This document shows positions 27,571 to 37,220 of a DNA stretch of 53,524 nt, piece after piece (position 1 is the first letter of the stretch; the number at the start of each line of letters is the position of its first letter). The translations under genes and the position numbers were made by a program. This DNA is from Clostridia bacterium. GTDB taxonomy: Bacteria; Bacillota; Clostridia; TANB77; CAG-508. The stretch spans positions 1 through 53,524 of the forward strand of contig JAFXGW010000028.1 in NCBI GenBank assembly GCA_017536685.1, written 5' to 3'. Below the pieces are notes generated by a model, which was given only the letters and a program-made list of their open reading frames with translations, did not search any database and was not told the origin of the DNA.

Positions 27571-28020
27571 ATGCTAACACCGTTAGATATTGAAAATAAA
27601 AGATTTCCTACAAAATTTAAAGGATATGACGATGCTGAAGTTGATGCTTTCTTAGATGAAATAACTATTGATTATGAAAAATTATATAAAGAAAATGCTG
27701 AATTAAGACTTCAAGTTGAAGAAAATAAAAAAGAACTAGAACATTATAGAAGTGTTGAAAAAACATTGCAAAACACTTTAGTTATGGCTCAAACTGCTGC
27801 AGAAGATATAAAAATGACAGCACAATCTAGAGCTGAACAAATAATAAGAGATGCTCAAAGCGAAGCTAGAAAAGCAACAGAAGAAATAACTAAAGAAGAA
27901 TTTGATATTAGAAGAAGAACAGAAGAATTAAAAAGACAATTTAGTGTATATAAAGCAAAAATGGAAGCTTTATTAATATCACAATTAGAGTTGTTACAAG
28001 ATAAAGAAAATGAAGAATAA
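27571..28020 (+). CDS. divIVA: DivIVA-type cell pole/septum protein
   Basis: A coiled-coil scaffold that senses curved membrane at poles and septa. A 149-residue protein beginning MLTPLDIENKRFPTKFKGYD, whose Phe and nearby basic residues form the membrane-contacting turn, followed by FLDEITIDYEKLYKEN and a long heptad-repeat coiled coil to the end. AGGAGGG lies before the ATG. It is the last gene of the sepF unit, closed by a terminator three bases on. Confidence 0.94.
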   Translation: MLTPLDIENKRFPTKFKGYDDAEVDAFLDEITIDYEKLYKENAELRLQVEENKKELEHYRSVEKTLQNTLVMAQTAAEDIKMTAQSRAEQIIRDAQSEARKATEEITKEEFDIRRRTEELKRQFSVYKAKMEALLISQLELLQDKENEE

Positions 28021-28022
28021 GT

Positions 28023-28051
28023 AAAAAAAGCCTTGTATTAAGGCTTTTTTT
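28023..28051 (+). terminator. Intrinsic terminator after divIVA
   Basis: AAAAAAAGCCTT (28023-28034), 5-base loop, AAGGCTTTTTTT (28040-28051). Confidence 0.95.
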
Positions 28052-28107
28052 GTTTGCAAATTCTATTACAAAAGAATTAAGTATGTATTACAATTGTGTT
28101 AATATTA

Positions 28108-28135
28108 TTGACTTATGAGATTTTTAGAATAAAAT
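28108..28135 (+). promoter_or_regulatory. Sigma-A-type promoter of rsmD
   Basis: TTGACT (28108-28113), 16-base spacer, TAAAAT (28130-28135), 34 bases before the start codon. Confidence 0.6.
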
Positions 28136-28168
28136 ATTTATATATAGTATAAGTGTATTGGGAGTTAT

Positions 28169-28726
28169 ATGAGAATTATTAGTGGGACGATGAGAGGAAC
28201 AAAGCTTTTTACTCTTGAAGGAGATAATACGAGACCAACATTAGATAGAGTAAAAGAAGCACTTTTTAGTAAAATTAATTTTGATATTCAGGATTCTATA
28301 ATACTGGATTTATTTGCTGGAAGTGGTGCTCTTGCATTAGAAGCTTTAAGTCGTGGTGCTAAAAAAACTTATTTATGTGATAACTCAAGAGATGCCATAA
28401 AGATAATAAATCAAAATATAGAAAAAACAAAAACTAAAGATAAAATTGTTTTATTAAATATGGATTACCAAAAAGCGTTAGATGAATTACAGAAAAATGA
28501 AGTGAAACTTGATATTGTTTTCTTGGATCCGCCATATAAAACAAATTATGCTGAAGAAGCAGCCAAATATATTGTAGAACATGAATTATTGAATGATAAA
28601 GGATTTATTATTATAGAAACAGATGATAAAGAAAAAGTATTGAAAAATATAGATACAAATATTTTAGAAATAAAGGAAATAAAAAAATACGGAAGAGTAT
28701 TTCTCCTATTTTTGTATTCTAAATAA
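28169..28726 (+). CDS. rsmD: 16S rRNA (guanine966-N2)-methyltransferase RsmD
   Basis: Methylates G966 of 16S rRNA (E. coli numbering) in the 30S subunit. A 185-residue protein with the family opening MRIISGTMRG, TRPTLDRVKEALFS, the S-adenosylmethionine loop DLFAGSGALALEALSRGA (48-65), and the catalytic DPPY (120-123). GGGAG lies before the ATG. coaD, the usual next gene, is missing and replaced by a coiled-coil gene. Confidence 0.96.
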   Translation: MRIISGTMRGTKLFTLEGDNTRPTLDRVKEALFSKINFDIQDSIILDLFAGSGALALEALSRGAKKTYLCDNSRDAIKIINQNIEKTKTKDKIVLLNMDYQKALDELQKNEVKLDIVFLDPPYKTNYAEEAAKYIVEHELLNDKGFIIIETDDKEKVLKNIDTNILEIKEIKKYGRVFLLFLYSK

Positions 28727-28803
28727 TTAAGTCTAAAATCAAAATAAGAGACAAGATTGTAAACAAAAGATACGTTTTGTGCCTTAGAAAGGATGAAAAA
28801 AAG

Positions 28804-29283
28804 ATGGAAATCTTTACATTACTAGAAACTTTAGAGGATATTTTAGAAAAAAGTAAGACATTGCCTTTTACTGATAAAAGTATAATAGAAAAAGAACAGT
28901 TTTTAGATATAATAAAAGAAATTCGTTTGAAATTACCAGATGAATTAAAACAAGCGAAATGGATTAAAGAAGAAAGAGAAAGGATTATAAGTGAAGCTCA
29001 AAAAGATGCTGATGATATTGTAAAAGAAGCAGAAAATAGAATTATATCTATGATAGATGAGCATGAAATAACAAGAAAAGCTTATGATAAAAAAACAGAA
29101 ATAATAGCAGATGCAAATGAAATGTACAGAGAAATAACTCAAGGTACTACTACATATGTTGATGGAATTTTAGCAAATATAGAAAATAACATGTTAGAAC
29201 TTGGCAAAACTTTAAGTGGAGTTGAAATGTCAATTCAAAACGCTTTAGAGACAATTCAAAATAACAGGAAAGAACTTAAATAA
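28804..29283 (+). CDS. Coiled-coil protein, V-ATPase-subunit-H/DivIVA-like
   Basis: A 159-residue mostly helical protein. The heptad-rich segment at ~55-110 contains IISEAQKDADDIVKEAEN, the Ala/Glu/Asp pattern seen in ATP-synthase b/E/H-type stalks and in DivIVA-like proteins; similar proteins are often annotated as ATPase in this gene position next to rsmD/coaD in Clostridia. I start at ATG 28804, which has AAGGA about 10 bases upstream; a TTG start at 28777 would place that site within the gene. The function is unknown. A terminator-like hairpin follows at once. Confidence 0.72.
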   Translation: MEIFTLLETLEDILEKSKTLPFTDKSIIEKEQFLDIIKEIRLKLPDELKQAKWIKEERERIISEAQKDADDIVKEAENRIISMIDEHEITRKAYDKKTEIIADANEMYREITQGTTTYVDGILANIENNMLELGKTLSGVEMSIQNALETIQNNRKELK

Positions 29284-29341
29284 ATAAAAGCCAGAATCAA
29301 AATCAATAATAATTTAATTGGTTCTGATTCTGGCTTTTATT
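29284..29341 (+). terminator. Terminator-like hairpin
   Basis: A perfect 16-bp stem ATAAAAGCCAGAATCA (29284-29299) and TGATTCTGGCTTTTAT (29325-29340). The T-run is part of the stem and no long T-tract follows, so termination may be partial before ftsK. Confidence 0.75.
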
Positions 29342-29406
29342 AGCTTGTAGAAAATTGAACTCTTTAATGCTTAAAATAAAGTATTAAAAAATAGGAGGAT
29401 GTAAAT

Positions 29407-31908
29407 TTGGGAAGAAGAAAAAAAAGTACTAATAAAAAAAATGGTGGAAAAAATACCAGAAAGAAGTCTGGAATTAATATAGATTTAGCTGTAATTGGAT
29501 TATTTATAGTAAGTATTTTATTATTTGTTTTAATATATGGTGAAAAAGGTGCAATTGGAGAAATATTGAGCCCTGCATTAGGTGGGATTATAGGTTTTAT
29601 TAAATATTTGATTCCAATTGGATTTATGGGACTAGCAGTATGTATTGCTAAAGATGATAGAAGTTATGTGACATCAAAATTAATACAATATGCAATTTTA
29701 CTGTCATGTATTGCTGCAATAATGTCAATATACCAAATTTCTAAAGGCGAAATAAATATTGATTTAGAATTTAAAGATATAATTGAGATTGCATATGAAT
29801 ATGGCGCAACATATACACGTGGTGGTGGAACCGTAGGTGTTGTTATGGCATATCCTTTAATTAAATTACTTGGAATGTTTGGAGCGGCTATTACAGCAGG
29901 AGGAATAGTTGCTGTTCTTTGTGTATTTACGTTTGGACTTCATCCTTCTGAATTTATGTTAGATATTATGGATGAAATGAATGCAAGAAGAGAAGAAAGA
30001 GATGAAGCTTTAAATCAAAGAAGAGAACAAAGACTAGCTAGAAGAGAACAAAAACTTAAAAATTTTGATGATGAGCAGATGGAAATGTTACCTCAAAATA
30101 ATAAAAAGACAAATATACAATCAACTATTAATGAAGATGAGATTACAATTAATCTAAATGGCGAAAAACAAAATTCTGGAGTAGAAGAAGAAAAAGGTAA
30201 AAATGGATTGTTCAGTAAATTTAAAAGAAATGAACAAACAGAAATTAATCCAGATGTAATTGATGCAAATATTTATAAGAATGCAGCTAAAGCAAATGAA
30301 GCTCAAGCTAATAAACAATCTTGTATAAAAGATGAAGGACTATTTGCTGTTGAAGAAGAGCAAAAAGAGACAAAAACAAAAGCGGTTCTAAAATTGGAAC
30401 ATACAGTTTCTGTTGAAGATGAAAATTATGAATATCCACCAGTTAGCATTTTAGGAAAAAACACTAAAAAAGCAAATAAAGCCGGTGCTAAAGCATTAAC
30501 AGAAAAAGCAACACAACTTCAAAGAACTTTACATAGTTTTGGAGTTTCTGCAAAGGTTGAAAACATTTCTGTTGGACCAGCAATTACAAGATATGAATTA
30601 AAACCAGCTGAAGGTGTTAGAGTAAGTAAAATTGCAAATTTATCAGATGATATAGCTTTAAATTTGGCAGCTGAAAGTATAAGAATTGAAGCTCCTATAC
30701 CAGGAAAACAAGCTGTTGGTATAGAAATTCCAAATAAAGAAAAAGAATCAGTACCACTTCGTGATGTTATTGAAAGTGATGAATTTGAAGATAATAAATC
30801 TAAATTAACTGTGGCACTTGGAAAAGATGTTGCAGGTAATATTGTTTTAGCAGATATCGCTAAAATGCCACACGTTTTAATTGCTGGTTCTACAGGTTCT
30901 GGTAAATCTGTATGTATTAATACAATAATAACAAGTATTATATTTAATGCAAAACCAAGCGAAGTAAAAATGGTAATGGTTGATCCAAAAGTTGTTGAAC
31001 TTTCTGTATATAACGGAATTCCTCATCTTTTAATTCCTGTTGTTACAGATCCTAGAAAGGCTGCTGGAGCTTTAGCTTGGGCTGTTCAAGAAATGGATCA
31101 TAGATATAATTTATTCGCTGAAAAAGGGGTTAGAGATCTAAAAGGATATAATGCTGTATTAGAAAAAGAGACAGAAGATGGTACTGTTGGAAAATTACCT
31201 CAAATTGTAATTATAATAGACGAGCTTGCAGATTTAATGATGGTTGCTGCAAAAGAAGTTGAAGATTCAATTTGTAGATTGGCTCAAAAAGCAAGAGCTG
31301 CTGGAATGCACTTGGTAATAGCAACACAAAGACCATCTGTTGATGTTATTACTGGTTTAATTAAAGCAAATGTTCCTTCAAGAATTGCATTTGCTGTTTC
31401 ATCACAAATTGATTCAAGAACTATATTGGATCAAGTTGGAGCTGAAAAACTTTTAGGAAAAGGTGATATGCTTTATTATCCTGCTAGTGCTTCAAAGCCA
31501 GTCAGAGTACAAGGGGCGTTTGTTTCTGATGGTGAAGTAGAAAAAGTAGTTGATTTTGTTAAATCAAATGGTGTTGCAACTTATAATGAAGATATATTAG
31601 AAGAAATTGAAAAATCAAATAAATCTGATGGACAAAAAGAACAAGAAGCTGAAGAAGATGATATGGATCCACTATTAATGGAAGCAATAGATACTGTTAT
31701 TGAAATAGGCCAGGCTTCAACTTCATTTATTCAAAGAAGATTTAAAGTAGGTTATGCAAGAGCTGGAAGAATTATTGATCAAATGGAAGCGAGAGGTATT
31801 ATTTCTGGGTATGAAGGAAGTAAGCCAAGACAAGTATTAATTACAATGGAAAGATGGAATGAATTAAAAATGACTAAACCACCAGTTGAAAGTGCTGAAG
31901 GTGAATAA
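29407..31908 (+). CDS. ftsK: DNA translocase FtsK/SpoIIIE
   Basis: Pumps chromosomal DNA through the closing septum. An 833-residue protein: four hydrophobic helices at the N-terminus (about 28-190), a charged linker (195-355), and the RecA-like motor with Walker A AGSTGSGKS (493-501) and Walker B VIIIDELADLM. The C-terminal winged-helix gamma domain reads TSFIQRRFKVGYARAGRIIDQME and would recognise orienting DNA sequences. The start is TTG at 29407, fixed by AGGAGG (29393-29398) at 8 bases. FtsK and SpoIIIE cannot be separated from sequence alone. Confidence 0.96.
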   Translation: MGRRKKSTNKKNGGKNTRKKSGINIDLAVIGLFIVSILLFVLIYGEKGAIGEILSPALGGIIGFIKYLIPIGFMGLAVCIAKDDRSYVTSKLIQYAILLSCIAAIMSIYQISKGEINIDLEFKDIIEIAYEYGATYTRGGGTVGVVMAYPLIKLLGMFGAAITAGGIVAVLCVFTFGLHPSEFMLDIMDEMNARREERDEALNQRREQRLARREQKLKNFDDEQMEMLPQNNKKTNIQSTINEDEITINLNGEKQNSGVEEEKGKNGLFSKFKRNEQTEINPDVIDANIYKNAAKANEAQANKQSCIKDEGLFAVEEEQKETKTKAVLKLEHTVSVEDENYEYPPVSILGKNTKKANKAGAKALTEKATQLQRTLHSFGVSAKVENISVGPAITRYELKPAEGVRVSKIANLSDDIALNLAAESIRIEAPIPGKQAVGIEIPNKEKESVPLRDVIESDEFEDNKSKLTVALGKDVAGNIVLADIAKMPHVLIAGSTGSGKSVCINTIITSIIFNAKPSEVKMVMVDPKVVELSVYNGIPHLLIPVVTDPRKAAGALAWAVQEMDHRYNLFAEKGVRDLKGYNAVLEKETEDGTVGKLPQIVIIIDELADLMMVAAKEVEDSICRLAQKARAAGMHLVIATQRPSVDVITGLIKANVPSRIAFAVSSQIDSRTILDQVGAEKLLGKGDMLYYPASASKPVRVQGAFVSDGEVEKVVDFVKSNGVATYNEDILEEIEKSNKSDGQKEQEAEEDDMDPLLMEAIDTVIEIGQASTSFIQRRFKVGYARAGRIIDQMEARGIISGYEGSKPRQVLITMERWNELKMTKPPVESAEGE

Positions 31909-31965
31909 ATATAAAGTTATAATGATATGAATTATAATTATTGAATCTTAAGAAAGGGAGGTTAT

Positions 31966-33483
31966 ATGGGTCTATTTTCTAAACTAAAAGACTATAATAT
32001 AGAGTTAGAAGAAATATTAGATACAAAATATTTTTCATCAAATATAAAAAGCCTCCTTTTTAGTATGATATATAAATTAGAAGTATCTTATATAGATTTT
32101 AAACTTGTAAAAAGAAGCGTAAGATCTAAGGAAGATTTTTTAAATGAAATTATAGAAGTTATAAGATTGTATTGTGATAATATAAAATCTGTAGAGCCTG
32201 ATTCAGATCAGGCTAAAATGCTTATAAAAAATAAAGTGAAAGCAGTAACTAATGAAAAGGAACGAAGTATATTAACATATCCAACAGAACAAGCTCTTTT
32301 ATATGCAATTTCAGATATTTCACCAAAATATTTTTTCATAAATCAAGATTTCTCATTAAAAAGAGAAATACAAAATGCATTGGTTAATGGATATATTCAT
32401 AATAATATGGAAATATTAACTGATTTTACAGGTTGGTCTTGGGATAAAACGTTTGAAGGAAAGTATTATTATATAGATAATTTAATTTATCAAAATTTAT
32501 TAGTAATTTTAGGAGAGAAATTTCTTTATGAATGGAGAAATTATGGATCTACAAGAACAGACTTTCTAGAAGAAGCAAGAAAATATATAAAATTATTTAC
32601 AGGTAATGAAAAATATTTGATGAGTTTATATAAATTAGTATATTTGAATTCATCTCAAAAAGAAAAATTAAACCAAGCTTTTCGTGAAGATATAAAAGTC
32701 TTAAAAAAGATGAATAATAAAGAATTGTACTTAGATGAATTGAAAAAGCAAAAAGAAAAATTGGAAAAGAAAATAAATAGATATGAAGCTGTTTTAGAAA
32801 ATGAAACTCTTTTAGAAAAAGAATTTATAAGAGCTAATTCAAAATTAGAAACAAACAAAAAAATTAAAACTATAAAAAAATATAGGCAATTAATTGTAAA
32901 AGAGAAAGAAAAGAATATACGAGAATTAGAAGATGTATTATATTCAATGAAACCAGAAAATTTTAATAAGAAAAAAGAATATTTAAAAAAGACTTATGAA
33001 ATATATATATCTAAACAAAACTTAGAAGAGATAGTGATAGAAAATCAACAAAATTTCTTGAATTTTTTAGATAAAAGACTGTCTAAATTAAAAACAAGAG
33101 ATGAGATTATAGATGTTTTATATGAATTAAGATATTATAAGACATTAAGGATTTCACGTAAAGTAGCAATAAAAGATATAGAGATTTTAAATAATCAAAT
33201 AGATAAAATAATGAAAAAAGCTATAACTATGCTTTGTAAATTAGGTGCGATAAAAATTATTAGCATGGATATAAATTTGAATTTTGAAATAATAAAATAT
33301 GCTTTAGATACAAAAATAATAGAACTTGAAAAAATAAAATTATATTTTGACGAGGATGAAGATGGTTTGTTAATAAGGGTGTTTGATAAAGATATAATTG
33401 AAAAGCAAGGAAGAAAAAAAGTAAAGCTTACAAAAAATACTTTAGAAGTGAAATTAAGAAGAAAGCAGAATTTATTTACTTAA
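31966..33483 (+). CDS. Unrecognised helical/coiled-coil protein
   Basis: A 505-residue Lys/Glu-rich protein with no signal peptide or membrane segment. Residues 1-230 are largely helical with aromatic patches (TDFTGWSWDKTFEGKYYYI). Residues ~245-370 form a long coiled coil (repeated Lys-Glu-Lys and Leu heptads). The rest is mixed. GGGAGG lies before the ATG. It lies between ftsK (57 bases upstream) and a beta-CASP nuclease (30 bases downstream) with no terminator between, so co-transcription is likely. I do not recognise the family. Confidence 0.7.
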   Translation: MGLFSKLKDYNIELEEILDTKYFSSNIKSLLFSMIYKLEVSYIDFKLVKRSVRSKEDFLNEIIEVIRLYCDNIKSVEPDSDQAKMLIKNKVKAVTNEKERSILTYPTEQALLYAISDISPKYFFINQDFSLKREIQNALVNGYIHNNMEILTDFTGWSWDKTFEGKYYYIDNLIYQNLLVILGEKFLYEWRNYGSTRTDFLEEARKYIKLFTGNEKYLMSLYKLVYLNSSQKEKLNQAFREDIKVLKKMNNKELYLDELKKQKEKLEKKINRYEAVLENETLLEKEFIRANSKLETNKKIKTIKKYRQLIVKEKEKNIRELEDVLYSMKPENFNKKKEYLKKTYEIYISKQNLEEIVIENQQNFLNFLDKRLSKLKTRDEIIDVLYELRYYKTLRISRKVAIKDIEILNNQIDKIMKKAITMLCKLGAIKIISMDINLNFEIIKYALDTKIIELEKIKLYFDEDEDGLLIRVFDKDIIEKQGRKKVKLTKNTLEVKLRRKQNLFT

Positions 33484-33513
33484 ATGAATTCTGCTATGTA
33501 GGAGGTAAATTTT

Positions 33514-35163
33514 ATGAAAATAATTTTTTTAGGTGCAGCCAAGACTGTTACTGGATCAAATTTTTTAGTAGAAGCTGCTGGAAAGAAATTTTTAGTTGAT
33601 TGTGGTATGTATCAAGGAAAAATTACAGAACAATTAGAAAATTCAGATCCATTTGTATATAATGTAAATGAAATTGACTTTATGCTATTAACACATGCCC
33701 ATATAGATCATTCTGGAAGAATTCCAAAATTATATAATGAAGGTTTTAAAGGTCCTGTTTATGCAACAAAAGCAACTTGTGATCTTTGTGAAATTATGCT
33801 TCCAGATAGTGGACATATTCAAGAAGTTGAAATTGAATGGAAAAATAGAAAAAGAATGAGAGAAGGCTTAGAAGCTTTACCACCACTTTACACAGCGGAA
33901 GAAGCAATTGCATGTCTGGAAATATTTAATCCAGTTCAATATGATGAGATTGTAGAAATTGATGATAATATAAGTGTTAGATTTAATGATGCTGGACATA
34001 TGCTTGGTTCTGCAATTATAGAAATTTGGGCAACAGAGAATGGAAAAACAACTAAAGCTGTATTTACAGGTGACTTAGGAAATAATGATTTACCACTTTT
34101 AGATTCTCCTACAATGATAAGTAATGCAGATTATTTAGTTATGGAATCTACATATGGAAATAGATTGCATATGAGAAATGATGAAAAAGCAAAGATGTTT
34201 TTAGATATTGTTGCAGAGACATTAGATAAAGGTGGAAGAGTTATAATTCCATCATTCGCAGTAGGAAGAACACAAGAGATTTTATATGAACTTGATAAAT
34301 TAAAAGAAGATTATGGTCAAGACGAAGAATTTGCTAGAAAATATGAAAAAATAATGAATGTTCCTGTATATGTTGATAGCCCTTTAGCAATATCTGCAAC
34401 AGAAGTATTTAAGAAAAATACAGAATTATTTGAAGAAGAAATTCAAGAGAAAATTAAAAGAGGAGATAATCCGCTAGAATTTAGAGGATTACAATTTACT
34501 CCATCAGCAGAAGAATCAAAAGCTTTAAATGAAGATCATACACCAGCTATTATTTTATCAGCAAGTGGTATGTGTGAAGTTGGAAGAATTAAACATCACT
34601 TAAAACATAATTTATGGAATCCAAATAGTACAATTCTTTTTGTTGGATACCAAGCACCAGGGACTCTAGGAAGATCTATTGTTGAAGGTGCTGAAAAAGT
34701 TAAAATCTTTGGTGAAGAAATTGCTATAAACGCTAGAATTGAATATATAGAAGGATATTCTGGACACGCAGATCAAACTTGGCTTTTGAATTTTATATGG
34801 TCTTTTACAAATCCACCAAAACATGTATTTTTAGTTCATGGTGAATATGAAGGTCAAGAAGAATTAAAACGTAAAATCGAAGATTCAAGCGAATGTAAAG
34901 TTACAATTCCTGATTTTGGAGAAAGTTATGAACTTGGAAATGATGGTCCAACATTACTTGAAGAAACAGAAGAAATTGAAGCATACAAGAAAGAATTCAA
35001 GAGACTTGATATTATTGATAGAATTGAAGAATTAAAAGAAAGCATCGCAGACATGGAAGATGTTGTAATGAAAAAGAATATTGAAACTGATGATTCTGAA
35101 TTAATTAAATTAGAAGATAGAGTAAAAGAAATTCAAAGACAAATACAAGAACTTATGAAATAA
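33514..35163 (+). CDS. Metallo-beta-lactamase/beta-CASP family RNA-processing hydrolase
   Basis: A 549-residue cytosolic zinc hydrolase of the CPSF73/YSH1-like (COG1236) group. The metal site is THAHIDHSG, preceded by FLVDCGMYQG; a later DAGHMLGSAIIE His and FTGDLG Asp complete it. The beta-CASP motifs are PSFAVGRTQE, SASGMCEVGRIKHHL and FLVHGEYEGQEEL. The residues after ~490 are a charged helix. Family members are endo- or exoribonucleases; the RNA substrate is unknown. AGGAGG lies before the ATG. Confidence 0.9.
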   Translation: MKIIFLGAAKTVTGSNFLVEAAGKKFLVDCGMYQGKITEQLENSDPFVYNVNEIDFMLLTHAHIDHSGRIPKLYNEGFKGPVYATKATCDLCEIMLPDSGHIQEVEIEWKNRKRMREGLEALPPLYTAEEAIACLEIFNPVQYDEIVEIDDNISVRFNDAGHMLGSAIIEIWATENGKTTKAVFTGDLGNNDLPLLDSPTMISNADYLVMESTYGNRLHMRNDEKAKMFLDIVAETLDKGGRVIIPSFAVGRTQEILYELDKLKEDYGQDEEFARKYEKIMNVPVYVDSPLAISATEVFKKNTELFEEEIQEKIKRGDNPLEFRGLQFTPSAEESKALNEDHTPAIILSASGMCEVGRIKHHLKHNLWNPNSTILFVGYQAPGTLGRSIVEGAEKVKIFGEEIAINARIEYIEGYSGHADQTWLLNFIWSFTNPPKHVFLVHGEYEGQEELKRKIEDSSECKVTIPDFGESYELGNDGPTLLEETEEIEAYKKEFKRLDIIDRIEELKESIADMEDVVMKKNIETDDSELIKLEDRVKEIQRQIQELMK

Positions 35164-35176
35164 TTAAATAAAAGTA

Positions 35177-35211
35177 CACTAGAAATGCTCTCGAAAAAAG
35201 CGAGCATTCTA
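35177..35211 (+). terminator. Weak terminator-like hairpin
   Basis: AATGCTC (35184-35190) and GAGCATT (35202-35208) pair around an A-rich loop, with partial pairing beyond. No T-tract follows, so termination is uncertain. Confidence 0.45.
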
Positions 35212-35282
35212 AGTATTATGTATAAAAAATATTATTAAGAAATTGATATAATATTAATAGATTGTACAAAGGAGAATAGTAT

Positions 35283-37184
35283 ATGAGGACTAAATATTTT
35301 AATGATGGTGTTGTTGGTAACAGAAAGATAAAGGCTAGCTTTACTAAATCTGGAGAAATGCTTAGAATGTTTTATGGAGCAGCTGATTATAAACAATTTA
35401 TTGAATATTATCATACTGGAATAAAGATAAATGATTCTGCGTTAATATATTTACATAATGACATAAATAATACTTTTTCTCAAGAATATATTAAAGATAC
35501 AAATGTACTTCAAACTCATATATTTAATTCTTATTTTAAAATAAGAATTACTCAAACAGATTTTGTACCAATTTCTGAAAATGTCTTAGTTAAGCATTAT
35601 GTTTTTAAAAATGAAAATACGATTGATTTAAATCTTAGTTTTTTAATATATTCTAAGATTTTAAGAAATTTAAATAATGATACATCTGGATATATAAAAA
35701 ATGATACTTTAATTCAATATAATCATGATTTTTCTGTTTGTACATTTGCTACAGAAAAAATTTCATCAAAACAAATAAATGGAGCTGAAAATAATTTTAT
35801 GCAAGGCTCTATTGGTGGAAAAGATTACATTGGGATGTCTCCAGATTCTAGTATTTCATATAATTTGAAGAAGATAAAACCAGGCGAAGAAAAAGAGTTA
35901 ACAATATTTGTTTATATAAATAAAAACAGAAATAAATGTATGTTAAATGAACTTGACGATGAAATTGATAGAATAAGAAAATTAGATGTTCAAAATTTAA
36001 AAGATAACGCAGTAAAATATTGGAGAAGATATGTAAGAGAACATGATACTTTAGGAATTAATAAAAAAGAATTAAGTTCAAAAATCAAGAAAATCTATAA
36101 TAGAAGTATTTTACTTTTCCCATTATTAGTTCATGAAAAAACAGGAGGAATATCAGCTGGTATAGAGGTAGATGAAGATAAAACAAAATGTGGAAGATAT
36201 TCTTATTGTTGGCCAAGAGATGGAGTGTTTGTAACTGAAGCGTTTGATGTTGTTGCTATGCATGAGGAGACAGAAAAGTTTTATAATACTTTTTGTAAAA
36301 TGACACAAAGCAAAAATGGAATGTGGGAACAACGCTTTTATACAGATGGAAGACTAGCTCCTTGCTGGGGATATCAAATTGATGAAACAGCAAGTGTAAT
36401 TTTTGGAATTTATGCACATTATAAAATAACTAAAGATAAGAAATTTTTAAAAGACAATTTAAAAATGTGTGAAAAAGCAATTAGTTTTCTAGAAAAATAT
36501 ATTGATGATATATTTGAAGAAAAAGGAAAGTTTCAGTTGAGCTATGATTTATGGGAAGAGTGCGAAGGTGTGGCTTTTTATTCAATTTCAACTATATTTG
36601 CTGCTTTTAGTGCAATGGTAAAAATATATTCTGAATTAAAATATGCTTCAGAACTAAATAAATCAAAAAACGAAAATATAAGAAAACAAGCTCAAAACTT
36701 AGAAGAAAAAGCTAAAAAAATAAAAGACTACTGTTTAAAAAATTTTTATGATGAAGAAAAGAAATCTTTTGTTAGAAATACAAAAGATAGAAAAATTGAT
36801 ATAAGTCTTTTAGGACCAATAGTGCCATTTAGAATGTTTTCACCTAATGATAAAAAAATAAAAAACACTATTGAAAGAATTAATATGACGCTGAGAACTT
36901 TTACAGGAGGATACATTAGATATGAAGGTGATGGTTATATGGGAGGATATAATCCATGGCCAATAGCAACGTTATGGATGGCTTGGTATTACTTAGAATC
37001 AGGAGCTAATGATAAAGCATTAGAAAACTTTGCGTTTGTAACCAATTCTGCGTCAAGCCATGGCTTTTTAGGAGAACAAGTTAATAATGATGCAATGAAA
37101 CCATCTTGGGTTATAGGATTAACATGGAGTCATGCGATGTATTTACTTACACTTGAAAAAATATTAGAAAAGGGATTATTATAA
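35283..37184 (+). CDS. Glycoside hydrolase family 15 (glucoamylase-like)
   Basis: A 633-residue enzyme. The N-terminal beta-rich domain (1-~245) is followed by the (alpha/alpha)6-barrel. YCWPRDGVF lines the active site, YDLWEECEG (Glu426 or its neighbour as general acid) and GFLGEQ (Glu598 as base) match the two catalytic positions of GH15. There is no signal peptide, so it should act inside the cell on oligosaccharides, glycogen fragments or trehalose-like sugars. AAGGAG lies before the ATG. No other starch or glycogen gene is nearby. Confidence 0.9.
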   Translation: MRTKYFNDGVVGNRKIKASFTKSGEMLRMFYGAADYKQFIEYYHTGIKINDSALIYLHNDINNTFSQEYIKDTNVLQTHIFNSYFKIRITQTDFVPISENVLVKHYVFKNENTIDLNLSFLIYSKILRNLNNDTSGYIKNDTLIQYNHDFSVCTFATEKISSKQINGAENNFMQGSIGGKDYIGMSPDSSISYNLKKIKPGEEKELTIFVYINKNRNKCMLNELDDEIDRIRKLDVQNLKDNAVKYWRRYVREHDTLGINKKELSSKIKKIYNRSILLFPLLVHEKTGGISAGIEVDEDKTKCGRYSYCWPRDGVFVTEAFDVVAMHEETEKFYNTFCKMTQSKNGMWEQRFYTDGRLAPCWGYQIDETASVIFGIYAHYKITKDKKFLKDNLKMCEKAISFLEKYIDDIFEEKGKFQLSYDLWEECEGVAFYSISTIFAAFSAMVKIYSELKYASELNKSKNENIRKQAQNLEEKAKKIKDYCLKNFYDEEKKSFVRNTKDRKIDISLLGPIVPFRMFSPNDKKIKNTIERINMTLRTFTGGYIRYEGDGYMGGYNPWPIATLWMAWYYLESGANDKALENFAFVTNSASSHGFLGEQVNNDAMKPSWVIGLTWSHAMYLLTLEKILEKGLL

Positions 37185-37220
37185 ATATAAAAATATATAT
37201 AAATAAAATGGAGGTAAAAT

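Noticed and set aside
28777..28803. TTG at 28777 as start of the coiled-coil gene after rsmD
   Set aside because: The likely ribosome binding site AAAGGAT lies after it, just before the ATG at 28804.
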